DNA of 29,336 bases from Gemmatimonadota bacterium (GCA_003221085.1 QHUD01000122.1:1-29336), one strand, 5' to 3'. Shown: positions 22,674 through 27,974, numbered from the stretch's first letter. The notes: a model not told the origin generated them from the sequence alone. Program-made: numbers and translations.

Positions 22674-23624
22674 ATGATCGACTGGCTCCAGACTCACCTC
22701 GGCATGAACCCCGGGCTCCAGGCGCGGTTGCTCACCACGCTGGGGACGATCGTCGGGCTCTGGCTCGTGCGCCGCGTCGTGCTGGGGTTCGTCTACCACC
22801 GGGTGCAGGACCCGTGGGGCAGGTACCGCTGGCGCAAGGGCCTGACCTACGTGCTCGTCGCGGTCGGCGTGATCCTTGTGAGCGAAACGTGGTTCGTCGG
22901 AACCAGCACGCTCACGACCTACCTCGGGCTGGTGTCTGCGGGTCTGGCAATCGCCCTCAAGGACCCGCTGTCGAACGTCGCCGCCTGGGCATTCATCATC
23001 TGGCGCCGTCCTTTCGAAGTGGGGGACCGCATCCAGATCGGTCCGCACGCCGGGGATGTCATCGACCTGGGCTTGTTCCAGTTCACCCTCAACGAAATCG
23101 GCGGCTGGGTGCAGGCCGACCAGTCGAGCGGGCGGATCATCCACATCCCGAACGGCAAGGTCTTCACCGATCCCGTCGCCAACTACAACAAGGGATTCCG
23201 CTACATCTGGAACGAAGTGCCGGTGGTGGTGACGTTCGAGAGCGACTGGAGAAAGGCGAAGCAGATTCTCGGCAAGATCGCCGTCAAGCACGCGGAGCAT
23301 CTGACCGCGCAGGCCGAGCAGGAGTTGCTGTCCGCCTCGCAGCAGTACCTCATCAACTACCGCAAGCTGACGCCGATCGTGTACACCAACGTGGTGGACT
23401 ACGGCGTGCAGCTGACGATCCGCTACTTGATCGAGCCCCGCAAGCGCCGCGGCACCGAGCACGCGATCTGGGAGGACATCCTCACCGAGTTCGCCGCGGC
23501 CCCGGACATCGACCTGGCGTACCACACCACGCGGGGCTTCAAGTACACAGAGGAAGGGAAGCCGGCGCTGCGGGCGCCCTCGGCCGCGCCGTACGCGACT
23601 GGCTTGCCGCCTGGCGACGAGTGA
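22674..23624 (+). CDS. MscS-family mechanosensitive channel
   Basis: 316 residues. Three membrane helices (LLTTLGTIVGLWLVRRVVLG; LTYVLVAVGVILVSETWFVG; then TM3 with TYLGLVSAGLAIALKDPLSN) are followed by the cytoplasmic beta domain with FIIWRRPFEVGDRIQIG, GDVIDLGLFQFTL and VHIPNGKVF-like HIPNGKVFTDPVANYNKGF. The alpha/beta domain then has VVVTFESDWRKAKQIL and a Gln/Glu-rich helical extension (AEHLTAQAEQELLSASQQ). The pore helix TM3 keeps the Gly/Ala pattern of the family. The channel opens under membrane tension and releases solutes upon hypo-osmotic shock. Its last 200 bp overlap the open frame of the convergent ABM gene. Confidence 0.9.
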   Translation: MIDWLQTHLGMNPGLQARLLTTLGTIVGLWLVRRVVLGFVYHRVQDPWGRYRWRKGLTYVLVAVGVILVSETWFVGTSTLTTYLGLVSAGLAIALKDPLSNVAAWAFIIWRRPFEVGDRIQIGPHAGDVIDLGLFQFTLNEIGGWVQADQSSGRIIHIPNGKVFTDPVANYNKGFRYIWNEVPVVVTFESDWRKAKQILGKIAVKHAEHLTAQAEQELLSASQQYLINYRKLTPIVYTNVVDYGVQLTIRYLIEPRKRRGTEHAIWEDILTEFAAAPDIDLAYHTTRGFKYTEEGKPALRAPSAAPYATGLPPGDE

Positions 23625-23986
23625 CCGCGAGGTGCGCCCGGCCATCGCGAGGCAACCTCGTAGTGGGTGACCGTCGGCTCGAGGTCGAGCAAGTATTCCC
23701 GATCTTCGGGGTAGTACCGTGCCCGCTCGACGTCGTCGCCCGCAAACGTGCGGATCGCGTCCATCGAATCCCAGAACGAGATGAATAAGAAGTGCGTTGC
23801 GCCGCCCGCCGTGCGGCGCAGCACCTCGACCCCCCGGTTACCAGGCGTCGCGCGACATTCGGACACCCCGGTCCGGCGCAGATAGGCGGCGTAGGCGTCG
23901 CTTTTCGCCGCGGGCACCGCACCGTGCCACAACCGCGCGATTAAGGGACGCTTAGATCCGCTCGAGTTCGCTGACGGTGCGCTCAT
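23423..23986 (-). CDS. Antibiotic-biosynthesis-monooxygenase-fold (ABM) protein with odd C-terminal extension
   Basis: 187 residues. Residues 12-110 (LIARLWHGAVPAAKSDAYAA; ATHFLFISFWDSMDAIRTFA; VERARYYPEDREYLLDLEPT, VTHYEV) are a ferredoxin-like ABM domain of normal length. ABM members are small monooxygenases or heme/quinone-related enzymes. After VASR the frame does not stop but runs 75 residues into the antisense of the mscS gene (GYGAAEGARSAGFP...). These residues have no family character, so the native stop has probably been lost. The ATG at 23986 overlaps the end of the cupin gene by 35 bp; GGGG lies 8-11 bases upstream. It is the last gene of the lrp operon, and a cofactor or small-molecule role with the cupin is possible. 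Confidence 0.65.
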   Translation of the reverse strand: MSAPSANSSGSKRPLIARLWHGAVPAAKSDAYAAYLRRTGVSECRATPGNRGVEVLRRTAGGATHFLFISFWDSMDAIRTFAGDDVERARYYPEDREYLLDLEPTVTHYEVASRWPGAPRGHSSPGGKPVAYGAAEGARSAGFPSSVYLKPRVVWYARSMSGAAANSVRMSSQIACSVPRRLRGSIK

Positions 23987-24311
23987 TGCGGACGTTCCCC
24001 GTGTTGAGTGTCGACTTCGGCTCGAGCAGGAGCACGTGCGTCTCGTCGGACGCGACGGGCATGTGCTCCACCCCCCGCGGGACGATCACGAACTCCCCTT
24101 CGCCGACCCATACATCGCGGTCACGGAACTTGAGCAGCAGCCGGCCTTTCACGACGAGAAACAGCTCGTCCTCGAGCTCGTGATGATGCCACACGAACTC
24201 ACCCTTGACCTTGACCAGCTTGACGTACGACTCGTTGAGCTCGCCGACGATCTTCGGGCTCCAGTGCTCGTTGAACTGCCGGAATTTCTCGGCGAGGTTC
24301 ACCTGGTTCAT
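23952..24311 (-). CDS. Cupin-domain protein
   Basis: 119 residues from the ATG at 24311, chosen because GAGGAGC lies eight bases upstream; the frame opens at 24326 with an earlier, less likely TTG. It is a single-domain cupin: VHHHELEDE-like motif VWHHHELEDELFLVVKGRLL supplies His-His-His-Glu, and the second motif GEGEFVIVPRGVEHMPVASD supplies the last His. So all metal ligands of a 3-His/1-Glu centre are there. The family includes dioxygenases, isomerases and sugar-binding proteins, and single small cupins are often mercaptopropionate or auxin-like. The substrate is not predictable. It is the third gene of the lrp-eamA-cupin-ABM operon. Confidence 0.85.
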   Translation of the reverse strand: MNQVNLAEKFRQFNEHWSPKIVGELNESYVKLVKVKGEFVWHHHELEDELFLVVKGRLLLKFRDRDVWVGEGEFVIVPRGVEHMPVASDETHVLLLEPKSTLNTGNVRNERTVSELERI

Positions 24312-24322
24312 GGCGATGCTCC

Positions 24323-25303
24323 TCAAGAGGCCGTCTGGCGGACGGGCGGACGGCCGGGCTGTGGATTCGACGGCTCCGCCGGGCTACCGTCCCCCTGCCC
24401 GCCCGTCCGTCCGACCGCCAGCTTGTGCGAGAACTGGATCCACACCACGGCGCCCAGGATCAGCGCCATCGCGAGGAAAGTGCGCGCGGTCACGGGCTCC
24501 TGGAGGATCAGCCAGCCGAGCAACACGGCGATCACGGGGTTCACGTACGCATACGTGCCTACGATGGTGGGTGAGGCGTGCCGCAGCGCGTAGGTGTAGG
24601 CGCTGTAGCCCAGGATCGAGCCGAACACCACGAGGTAGGCGATCGCTCCGGCGCCTCTGGCCGTGAGGTGCCAGCGACTCCACTCACCGAGCAGCGTGCC
24701 CACGAGGGCGATCGCGGTGCCACCGGCAATCATCTGGATCGCCGCACCGACGTAGGGGCTGGTCTCGGTGCGGTGCCGTTTGCTGTACACGGAGCCGAGC
24801 GACCACGATGCACTCGCGCACGTGAGGGCAATCGGTCCGCGCAAATCCGCCCGCAGGATCTCGGCGGGGCTCGCCCCCACCAGGAGGGCGGTGCCGAGGA
24901 AGCCGAGCAGCAGACCAGTCACGACGCGCCAGTTCAGATCGCCCGAGCCGCCGGGGATGATCGCGTCGAAGAACGCCATCCACAGCGCGACCGTGACGAC
25001 GAAAATACTGGCGACGCCGGATGCCGTGTACTGCTCGGCCCAGACGACGAACGCGTTGCCGCCGGCGAGCAACAGGATCCCCACGATTGCCTGGGTCCGC
25101 CAGTCGACCAGCCGCTTCGGGAGCGTGTCGCCGAGTGCCAACACCACGGTAAGCAGCAACAGGCCGGCGATGAGGAACCGCAGACCGGCGAACAGGAACG
25201 GGGGCAGCACCCCGACGCCGACGCGGATCGCGAGGTAGGTCGATCCCCAGAACACGCAGACGACCAGATAGGCGATCAGCGCCTTGCCGCGCAGCCCGGC
25301 CAT
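24323..25303 (-). CDS. EamA-family (drug/metabolite) inner-membrane transporter
   Basis: 326 residues with ten predicted helices in two EamA halves. The start at 25303 (MAGLRGKALIAYLVVCVFWG) begins with the classic VFWGSTYLAIRVGV of the first half; the second half shows TCASASWSLGSVYSKR, GYSAYTYALRHASPTIVGTY and AYVNPVIAVLLGWLILQEPV. Such proteins export amino acids or nucleosides (RhaT, YdcZ, PecM types). The C-terminal 30 residues after HKLAVGRTG are polar and lack family character. The start shares one base with the stop of lrp (TGATG), so the two are coupled; the pairing of an Lrp regulator with an EamA exporter suggests amino-acid export. The 186 bp of open frame before the start is antisense to lrp. 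Confidence 0.9.
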   Translation of the reverse strand: MAGLRGKALIAYLVVCVFWGSTYLAIRVGVGVLPPFLFAGLRFLIAGLLLLTVVLALGDTLPKRLVDWRTQAIVGILLLAGGNAFVVWAEQYTASGVASIFVVTVALWMAFFDAIIPGGSGDLNWRVVTGLLLGFLGTALLVGASPAEILRADLRGPIALTCASASWSLGSVYSKRHRTETSPYVGAAIQMIAGGTAIALVGTLLGEWSRWHLTARGAGAIAYLVVFGSILGYSAYTYALRHASPTIVGTYAYVNPVIAVLLGWLILQEPVTARTFLAMALILGAVVWIQFSHKLAVGRTGGQGDGSPAEPSNPQPGRPPVRQTAS

Positions 25304-25788
25304 CAGTCGAGCTCCGTGGGGACGAACCCCGGCTTTTCGAATACCGTGCCGAGCACGATGGTCGTGCGCGTGCTCATCTCGACGGTGGGTGACGGACCGC
25401 GTAGATCGCGCAGCAGATCCTGCAGACGCTCGAGGTCCGGCGCCGCGACCTTGAGGATGTAACAGTCCTCGCCGGCGACGTGGTGACACTCCAGCACACC
25501 GGGATGCTTTTCCATCTCGCGCATCCGCGGCTCGTCGCCGACGTAATCGGAGTTGGCGTAGCGCACCGCGACGAATGCGGTGACCGGGAATCCGGCCTTA
25601 GCGCGATCGACACGCGCGCCGTATCCGCTGATGTAGCGCGCCTCTTCGAGTCGCTTCACCCGTTCCATCACCGCGGGTCGCGACAGTCCGACCTCGTCCG
25701 CGAGGGCCTGATAACTCGAGCGCCCATCGGTCGCGAGCAGCCGCAGAATCCTCCGGTCGACGGCGTCCAGTTCGGTCTTGTGCGCCAT
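25303..25788 (-). CDS. Lrp/AsnC-family transcriptional regulator
   Basis: 161 residues from the ATG at 25788, since MAHKTELDAVDRRILRLLAT is the standard start of the family (the longer open frame to 25875 is AT-rich and non-coding). N-terminal HTH: SYQALADEVGLSRPAVMERV. The linker KRLEEARYISGYGARVDRAK leads to the RAM/AsnC ligand-binding domain (VTAFVAVRYANSDYVGDEPR; GVLECHHVAGEDCYILKVAA). Lrp proteins are octameric or larger and respond to amino acids. As the first gene of the operon it very likely regulates the exporter behind it; two inverted repeats lie upstream of its start. Confidence 0.92.
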   Translation of the reverse strand: MAHKTELDAVDRRILRLLATDGRSSYQALADEVGLSRPAVMERVKRLEEARYISGYGARVDRAKAGFPVTAFVAVRYANSDYVGDEPRMREMEKHPGVLECHHVAGEDCYILKVAAPDLERLQDLLRDLRGPSPTVEMSTRTTIVLGTVFEKPGFVPTELD

Positions 25789-25814
25789 TTCGGAGCCTCG
25801 GTACCCTGGTTTAC

Positions 25815-25851
25815 CTACTAGAAGTAGACGTTTATCACGGTTTTTAAACGT
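25815..25851. promoter_or_regulatory. Two inverted repeats in front of lrp (candidate operators)
   Basis: CTACT-AGA-AGTAG (25815-25827) and ACGTTTA/TAAACGT (25828-25834 and 25845-25851, 10 bp apart) adjoin each other in the AT-rich region 25789-25880 between lrp and larE. This is where an autoregulated Lrp would bind. A third small repeat (AGGTT-TCC-AACCT) lies at 25866-25878. No unique -10/-35 pair can be singled out. Confidence 0.35.
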
Positions 25852-25878
25852 ATCATCAGTGTAACAGGTTTCCAACCT

Positions 25879-25886
25879 ACGAACTA
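25879..25886. repeat. Target-site duplication, left copy
   Basis: ACGAACTA directly before the left terminal repeat of the mobile element; identical to 27933-27940. Eight base pairs is the duplication size I know for the IS1595 family. Confidence 0.7.
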
Positions 25887-25909
25887 GCGAAGTATGTACC
25901 TAACGCAAA
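25887..25909 (+). repeat. Left terminal inverted repeat
   Basis: GCGAAGTATGTACCTAACGC followed by AAA; 16 of 22 bases match the inverted right end. Bases GAAGTA, GTA, and ACGCAA are the conserved blocks and likely the transposase contact sites. Confidence 0.65.
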
Positions 25910-25978
25910 GGATGCCTGTGCGCTATCAGGTTATTGCAGTTGAACTTACGCCCCATTGCGGGTTGCCCTCAAGCTCAG

Positions 25979-25999
25979 TATCTTTGTACTTGACGCAAA
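25979..25999 (+). repeat. Third, internal copy of the terminal-repeat sequence
   Basis: TTTGTACTTGACGCAAA (25983-25999), preceded by GTATC, resembles the left end (TATGTACCTAACGCAAA), 14 of 17 bases. It lies 12 bp before the transposase start. It may be an internal transposase-binding site used for autoregulation, or the end of a shorter, ancestral element. Confidence 0.5.
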
Positions 26000-26011
26000 C
26001 AAGAGGGCAGC

Positions 26012-27019
26012 ATGGGCAAGGTTGCACAGAACGGGTCACAGATCGTGGCTGAGCTTCCACGGGCGTGTTCGGACGAGCTGGCGGCGGTCGAGTTTTTAGA
26101 GCGCCAGCGCTGGGGCGACAGTCCTGCGTGTCCGCGCTGCGGCGCGACGGACGTGTACGCCGTGCAGGGCAGGGACGGCAAGCGGAATAAGCGGTTCCTG
26201 TGGGTCTGCCGCGACTGTGGCGAGCAGTACACCGTGCGGATCGGCACCGTGTTCGAGGATAGCCGCATCCCCTTGCGTCATTGGTGCTACGCGTTCTGGG
26301 CGGCGTGCGCGAGTAAGAAGGGCGTGAGTGCCTTGCAGATCCAGCGGCAAACCCGGCTCTCCTACAAGAGTGCGCTCTTTCTCATGCATCGGATTCGCTT
26401 TGCGATGACACCCAACCGCTCGCCGCGCCTGGATGGGACGGTAGAAGTGGACGAGACGTACGTGGGCGGGAAGCCCCGCAACCCAAGCATTCAGGCTATT
26501 CGCGCCATGTCCTACGAGGAGCGGAAGCCATGGCGCCAAGAGCGCGAACGCGCCAAGGGACGGGGCACGAAGAAGCCACCGGTGGTCGCGCTGGTCGAGC
26601 GCGGCGGTAACGTGCGAGCGCACGTCGTCACGGATGTGAGCGGCACGACGCTCAAGCGGGCGATTCGGGAGAACGTGCGGTCGAGTGCGGCGATTCACAC
26701 CGATGAATTGTCGAGCTACCACGGCATCGGGCGGCACTTCGCGGGCGGTCATCACACGGTGCGGCACAGCGTCCGCGAATACGCGCGCGGCGACGTGCAT
26801 GTGAACACGGCCGAGAGTTTCTTCGCACTGTTGAAGCGGGGATTGATCGGGACGTTTCATGCGGTGAGCCGTCAGCATCTGCACCGCTACGTGAACGAGT
26901 TTGCGTTCCGTTGGAATCACCGGAAAGTGGACGACGGAGCGCGCACGGTGGCAGCGATCCGTGGCGCGGAGGGGAAGCGCTTGTATTACCGCGATCCACG
27001 GAGGGGTGCCAAGAAATGA
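26012..27019 (+). CDS. IS1595-family (ISXO2-like) DDE transposase
   Basis: 335 residues from the ATG at 26012, with GAGGG seven bases upstream. An N-terminal zinc ribbon has CPRCG (residues about 38-42) and CRDCG (about 70-74), with a WGDSPACPRCGATDVY start as in the family. The central helical part has RHWCYAFWAACASKKGVSAL. The DDE core has VEVDETYVGGKPRN (first Asp), AAIHTDELSSYHGIG (second Asp) and VNTAESFFALLKRGLIGTFH (Glu). It appears complete, with all catalytic residues, so the element could still be active. No other transposase or resolvase is present in the element. Confidence 0.93.
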   Translation: MGKVAQNGSQIVAELPRACSDELAAVEFLERQRWGDSPACPRCGATDVYAVQGRDGKRNKRFLWVCRDCGEQYTVRIGTVFEDSRIPLRHWCYAFWAACASKKGVSALQIQRQTRLSYKSALFLMHRIRFAMTPNRSPRLDGTVEVDETYVGGKPRNPSIQAIRAMSYEERKPWRQERERAKGRGTKKPPVVALVERGGNVRAHVVTDVSGTTLKRAIRENVRSSAAIHTDELSSYHGIGRHFAGGHHTVRHSVREYARGDVHVNTAESFFALLKRGLIGTFHAVSRQHLHRYVNEFAFRWNHRKVDDGARTVAAIRGAEGKRLYYRDPRRGAKK

Positions 27020-27054
27020 TCCTATTGGTGGATTCGGCCTCTGTTCGGTTTACC

Positions 27055-27146
27055 ACGCGTTTATTACGCGTCAATCACGCGGCAGTCTGGCGGCGACCGT
27101 GGATTTATTCTAGTTTACTAGCCGTGTACACACGTTTACGTGTGTA
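27055..27146. repeat. Palindrome cluster after the transposase
   Basis: Three inverted repeats lie in a row: ACGCGT-TTATT-ACGCGT (27055-27071), CTAGT-TT-ACTAG (27110-27121), and TACACACG-TTTA-CGTGTGTA (27127-27146). The last, with an 8-bp stem, is the most stable. The spacing is about 40 and 10 bp. They may be protein-binding sites or a terminator for transposase mRNA; none is followed by a U-run on the plus strand. Confidence 0.5.
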
Positions 27147-27149
27147 TAT

Positions 27150-27206
27150 CATGCGATTTCGTGTTCAAAACATGCGATTTCGCGTGCAAAATAGGCGATT
27201 TTTGAG
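27150..27206. repeat. Tandem 21-bp repeats (2.6 copies) beside the tRNA-like array
   Basis: CATGCGATTTCGTGTTCAAAA (27150-27170, first 20 bases shown exclude the last A) recurs as CATGCGATTTCGCGTGCAAA (27171-27191) and then in degenerate form (TAGGCGATTTTTGAG, 27192-27206). The array ends immediately before the 3' end of the tRNA at 27208. On the minus strand, reading out of that tRNA, the units contain TTTTGCACGCG and TTTTGAACACG, which could help termination of tRNA transcription. Confidence 0.6.
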
Positions 27207-27207
27207 T

Positions 27208-27298
27208 TGCGGCCGGGGAGAATCGAACTCCCAAGGGGTGGTGCAAGCACCCCACTCGCTCCCAAGGCGAGCACGTTTACCGGTTTCGTCACGGCCGC
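27208..27298 (-). tRNA. Class II tRNA, leucine-like body with proline anticodon UGG
   Basis: The 91-nt minus-strand RNA folds as a complete tRNA. The acceptor is GCGGCCG/CGGCCGC, with discriminator A73. The D-arm is ACG-AAACCGGTAAA-CGT, including G18-G19. The anticodon arm is CTCGC-CTTGGGA-GCGAG, the variable arm 22 nt with a stem (GGGGTG-CTTG-CACC-ACCCC region), and the T-arm GGGAG-TTCGATT-CTCCC. Long variable arms are found only in Leu, Ser and bacterial Tyr tRNAs. The D-arm and the A73 match Leu best. The anticodon triplet is TGG (27264-27262), which reads CCA, a proline codon. The usual proline identity features (C1-G72, short variable loop) are absent. No CCA tail is encoded. Confidence 0.75.
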
Positions 27299-27300
27299 GC

Positions 27301-27371
27301 AGAGTGGAAACCCATCGGGGGCTGGTGGCGGCAGGTCTCATCTGTCGCTGGTTGCCACCGCGAGTCCACTC
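27301..27371 (-). tRNA. tRNA-shaped element, degenerate; identity unclear
   Basis: A 70-nt stretch with a perfect seven-pair acceptor stem (GAGTGGA/TCCACTC). The inner stems are CGC/GCG (D-like) and CAG-ATGAGAC-CTG (anticodon-like, anticodon GAG, leucine, with T33 in place). The T-arm is not normal: AGCCC-CCGAT-GGGTT has a five-base loop and lacks TTC. It lies in line with two better tRNAs, 3 and 9 bp from them, which is why I list it. It may be a tRNA relic, or just an inverted repeat with a chance similarity. Confidence 0.3.
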
Positions 27372-27380
27372 GTTCAACGG

Positions 27381-27452
27381 AGTCCCAGGCCGGAGTCGAA
27401 CCGGCTTCTCAAGGTTTGCGGGCCAAGCGGCTGACCGTTCGCCCTCTGGGAC
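27381..27452 (-). tRNA. Damaged tRNA, cysteine-like (GCA anticodon)
   Basis: 72 nt, acceptor GTCCCAG/CTGGGAC with U73, which is the hallmark of cysteine tRNAs. T-arm GCCGG-TTCGACT-CCGGC is perfect and canonical. D-arm is GGC-GAACGGTCA-GCC. The anticodon loop reads CCGCAAA with GCA at 34-36, but position 33 is C rather than U and the anticodon stem (TTGGC/CCTTG) has two mismatches. So the outer half is intact and the decoding arm is degraded: a pseudo-tRNA or one with a non-decoding role. No CCA encoded. Confidence 0.5.
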
Positions 27453-27463
27453 TCGTCCAACAT

Positions 27464-27495
27464 CCGGCCAGGAGTGCAACACGGCTCCTGGCCGG
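27464..27495. repeat. Perfect 11-bp hairpin upstream of the tRNA array
   Basis: CCGGCCAGGAG (27464-27474) and CTCCTGGCCGG (27485-27495) are perfect inverted copies, loop TGCAACACGG. It lies 10 bp before the 5' end of the cysteine-like tRNA. No U-run follows on either strand. It may be a processing site, an attachment-like structure, or the remains of a further tRNA. Confidence 0.55.
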
Positions 27496-27541
27496 TCCTA
27501 CGTCCAGGCACTGTGCAATAACTTTGGTGATTACGCAATAC

Positions 27542-27569
27542 TTGCCCCTACGGGTCTAATCTTTTTAAT
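27542..27569 (+). promoter_or_regulatory. Candidate promoter of the small basic ORF
   Basis: TTGCCC (27542-27547), 16 bp, TTTAAT (27564-27569). It ends 11 bp before the ATG at 27581; GAGAGG lies in between as ribosome-binding site. The local AT content contrasts with the flanking GC-rich DNA. Confidence 0.4.
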
Positions 27570-27580
27570 TGAGAGGCTGC

Positions 27581-27733
27581 ATGTCAGCGTCCAAACGCCG
27601 CTCAGCGCGCCGCCCAGCGAAACGCGGACCCCCTCCCGACAAACTGACGCTTGCTGGTCCCTGGACCGAGAACGTCAAGCGCGCCCTCTCCAAGAAGCGC
27701 CCCAAGCGCGGCTGGCCCAAGAAAAAGTCCTAA
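27581..27733 (+). CDS. Small, strongly basic cargo protein (50 aa)
   Basis: ATG at 27581 preceded by GAGAGG at the right distance (six bases). MSASKRRSARRPAKRGPPPD and KLTLAGPWTENVKRALSKKR then PKRGWPKKKS give 20 Lys or Arg in 50 residues, two Trp and no Cys. The middle (PWTENVKRALSKK) can form one amphipathic helix between two basic, disordered tails. It is likely to bind nucleic acid. I do not recognise a named family, although short ORFs ending in a KRPxxGWPK-like motif seem familiar next to bacterial mobile elements. It is followed within 2 bp by the hairpin at 27735-27782, and lies between the tRNA-like array and the right terminal repeat. It could be an accessory protein of the transposon, or an antitoxin-like cargo. 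Confidence 0.6.
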   Translation: MSASKRRSARRPAKRGPPPDKLTLAGPWTENVKRALSKKRPKRGWPKKKS

Positions 27734-27734
27734 C

Positions 27735-27782
27735 AAAAAACGCGTTCCCTTGGGAGCATCACGACTCCCCGAAAGGAACGCG
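27735..27782 (-). terminator. Intrinsic terminator (minus strand)
   Basis: CGCGTTCC (27741-27748) pairs with GGAACGCG (27775-27782), with an inner GGGAG/CTCCC stem (27752-27756 with 27765-27769). Minus-strand transcription would meet six Us after the stem (A-run 27735-27740). It would insulate the tRNA-like array from transcripts entering from the larE side. On the plus strand the same hairpin follows the stop of the small ORF and may also end that mRNA, though without a U-run. Confidence 0.7.
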
Positions 27783-27830
27783 CCGGGCTCGTGCGCGTGT
27801 GCGGCTCCGTTTTTATTGGCCGCTATGTCT

Positions 27831-27874
27831 GCTGGTTCCGTAACCAGCCCTGTGCCATTCCAACGGGCGCAGGG
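27831..27874. repeat. Two consecutive hairpins between terminator and right end
   Basis: GCTGGTT-CCGT-AACCAGC (27831-27848) is followed at once by CCCTGTGCC with GGCGCAGGG (27848-27856 and 27866-27874, one G-U pair). They lie 34 bp from the right terminal repeat. Structured ends of this kind are seen in many transposons; the role is unknown. Confidence 0.45.
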
Positions 27875-27907
27875 TCTAGGGTTGCGTCGAATTTACCGCT
27901 CGCTACC

Positions 27908-27932
27908 GAATTGCGTCAACTACCTACTTCCG
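27908..27932 (-). repeat. Right terminal inverted repeat
   Basis: Read on the minus strand CGGAAGTAGGTAGTTGACGC then AATTC. Compare the left end at 25887. GGAAGTA and GACGCAA are conserved in both. Confidence 0.65.
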
Positions 27933-27940
27933 ACGAACTA
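27933..27940. repeat. Target-site duplication, right copy
   Basis: ACGAACTA, identical to 25879-25886, directly outside the right terminal repeat. Confidence 0.7.
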
Positions 27941-27974
27941 TCCGTTTATTTCATCGAAGTGCCGCTTCGCGGAA

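Larger units (their letters stand above)
25887..27932 (+). mobile_element. IS1595-type transposable element with tRNA-like and small-protein cargo
   Basis: A 2046-bp element bounded by a perfect 8-bp direct repeat (ACGAACTA) and by inverted termini that match in about 16 of 22 positions. The left end reads GCGAAGTATGTACCTAACGC and the right end, inverted, reads CGGAAGTAGGTAGTTGACGC. It contains an ISXO2-like DDE transposase (26012-27019), a block of palindromes and tandem repeats, three tRNA-like structures on the minus strand, a long hairpin, a 50-codon basic ORF and a terminator. A plain IS1595 is about 1 kb; this one is twice as long because of the cargo. The sequence outside the termini is AT-rich intergenic DNA between lrp and larE, which both survive (larE with an odd N-terminus). 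The alternative is a simple IS inserted near older host tRNA genes, but that does not explain the matching termini. Confidence 0.7.

Noticed and set aside
27150..27206. Tandem 21-bp repeats as a CRISPR array
   Set aside because: The units touch each other without spacers, there are fewer than three, and there are no cas genes.
27165..27482. 105-codon minus-strand ORF over the tRNA-like array
   Set aside because: It runs straight through the tRNA folds; these explain the conservation-like features better than a protein.
25930..27522. Inverted GTTATTGCA motifs (25930-25938 and 27514-27522) as possible ends of the transposon
   Set aside because: Only nine bases match, the neighbouring bases do not pair, and there is no duplicated target next to them. 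The pair at 25887 and 27932 has longer similarity and an exact 8-bp duplication.
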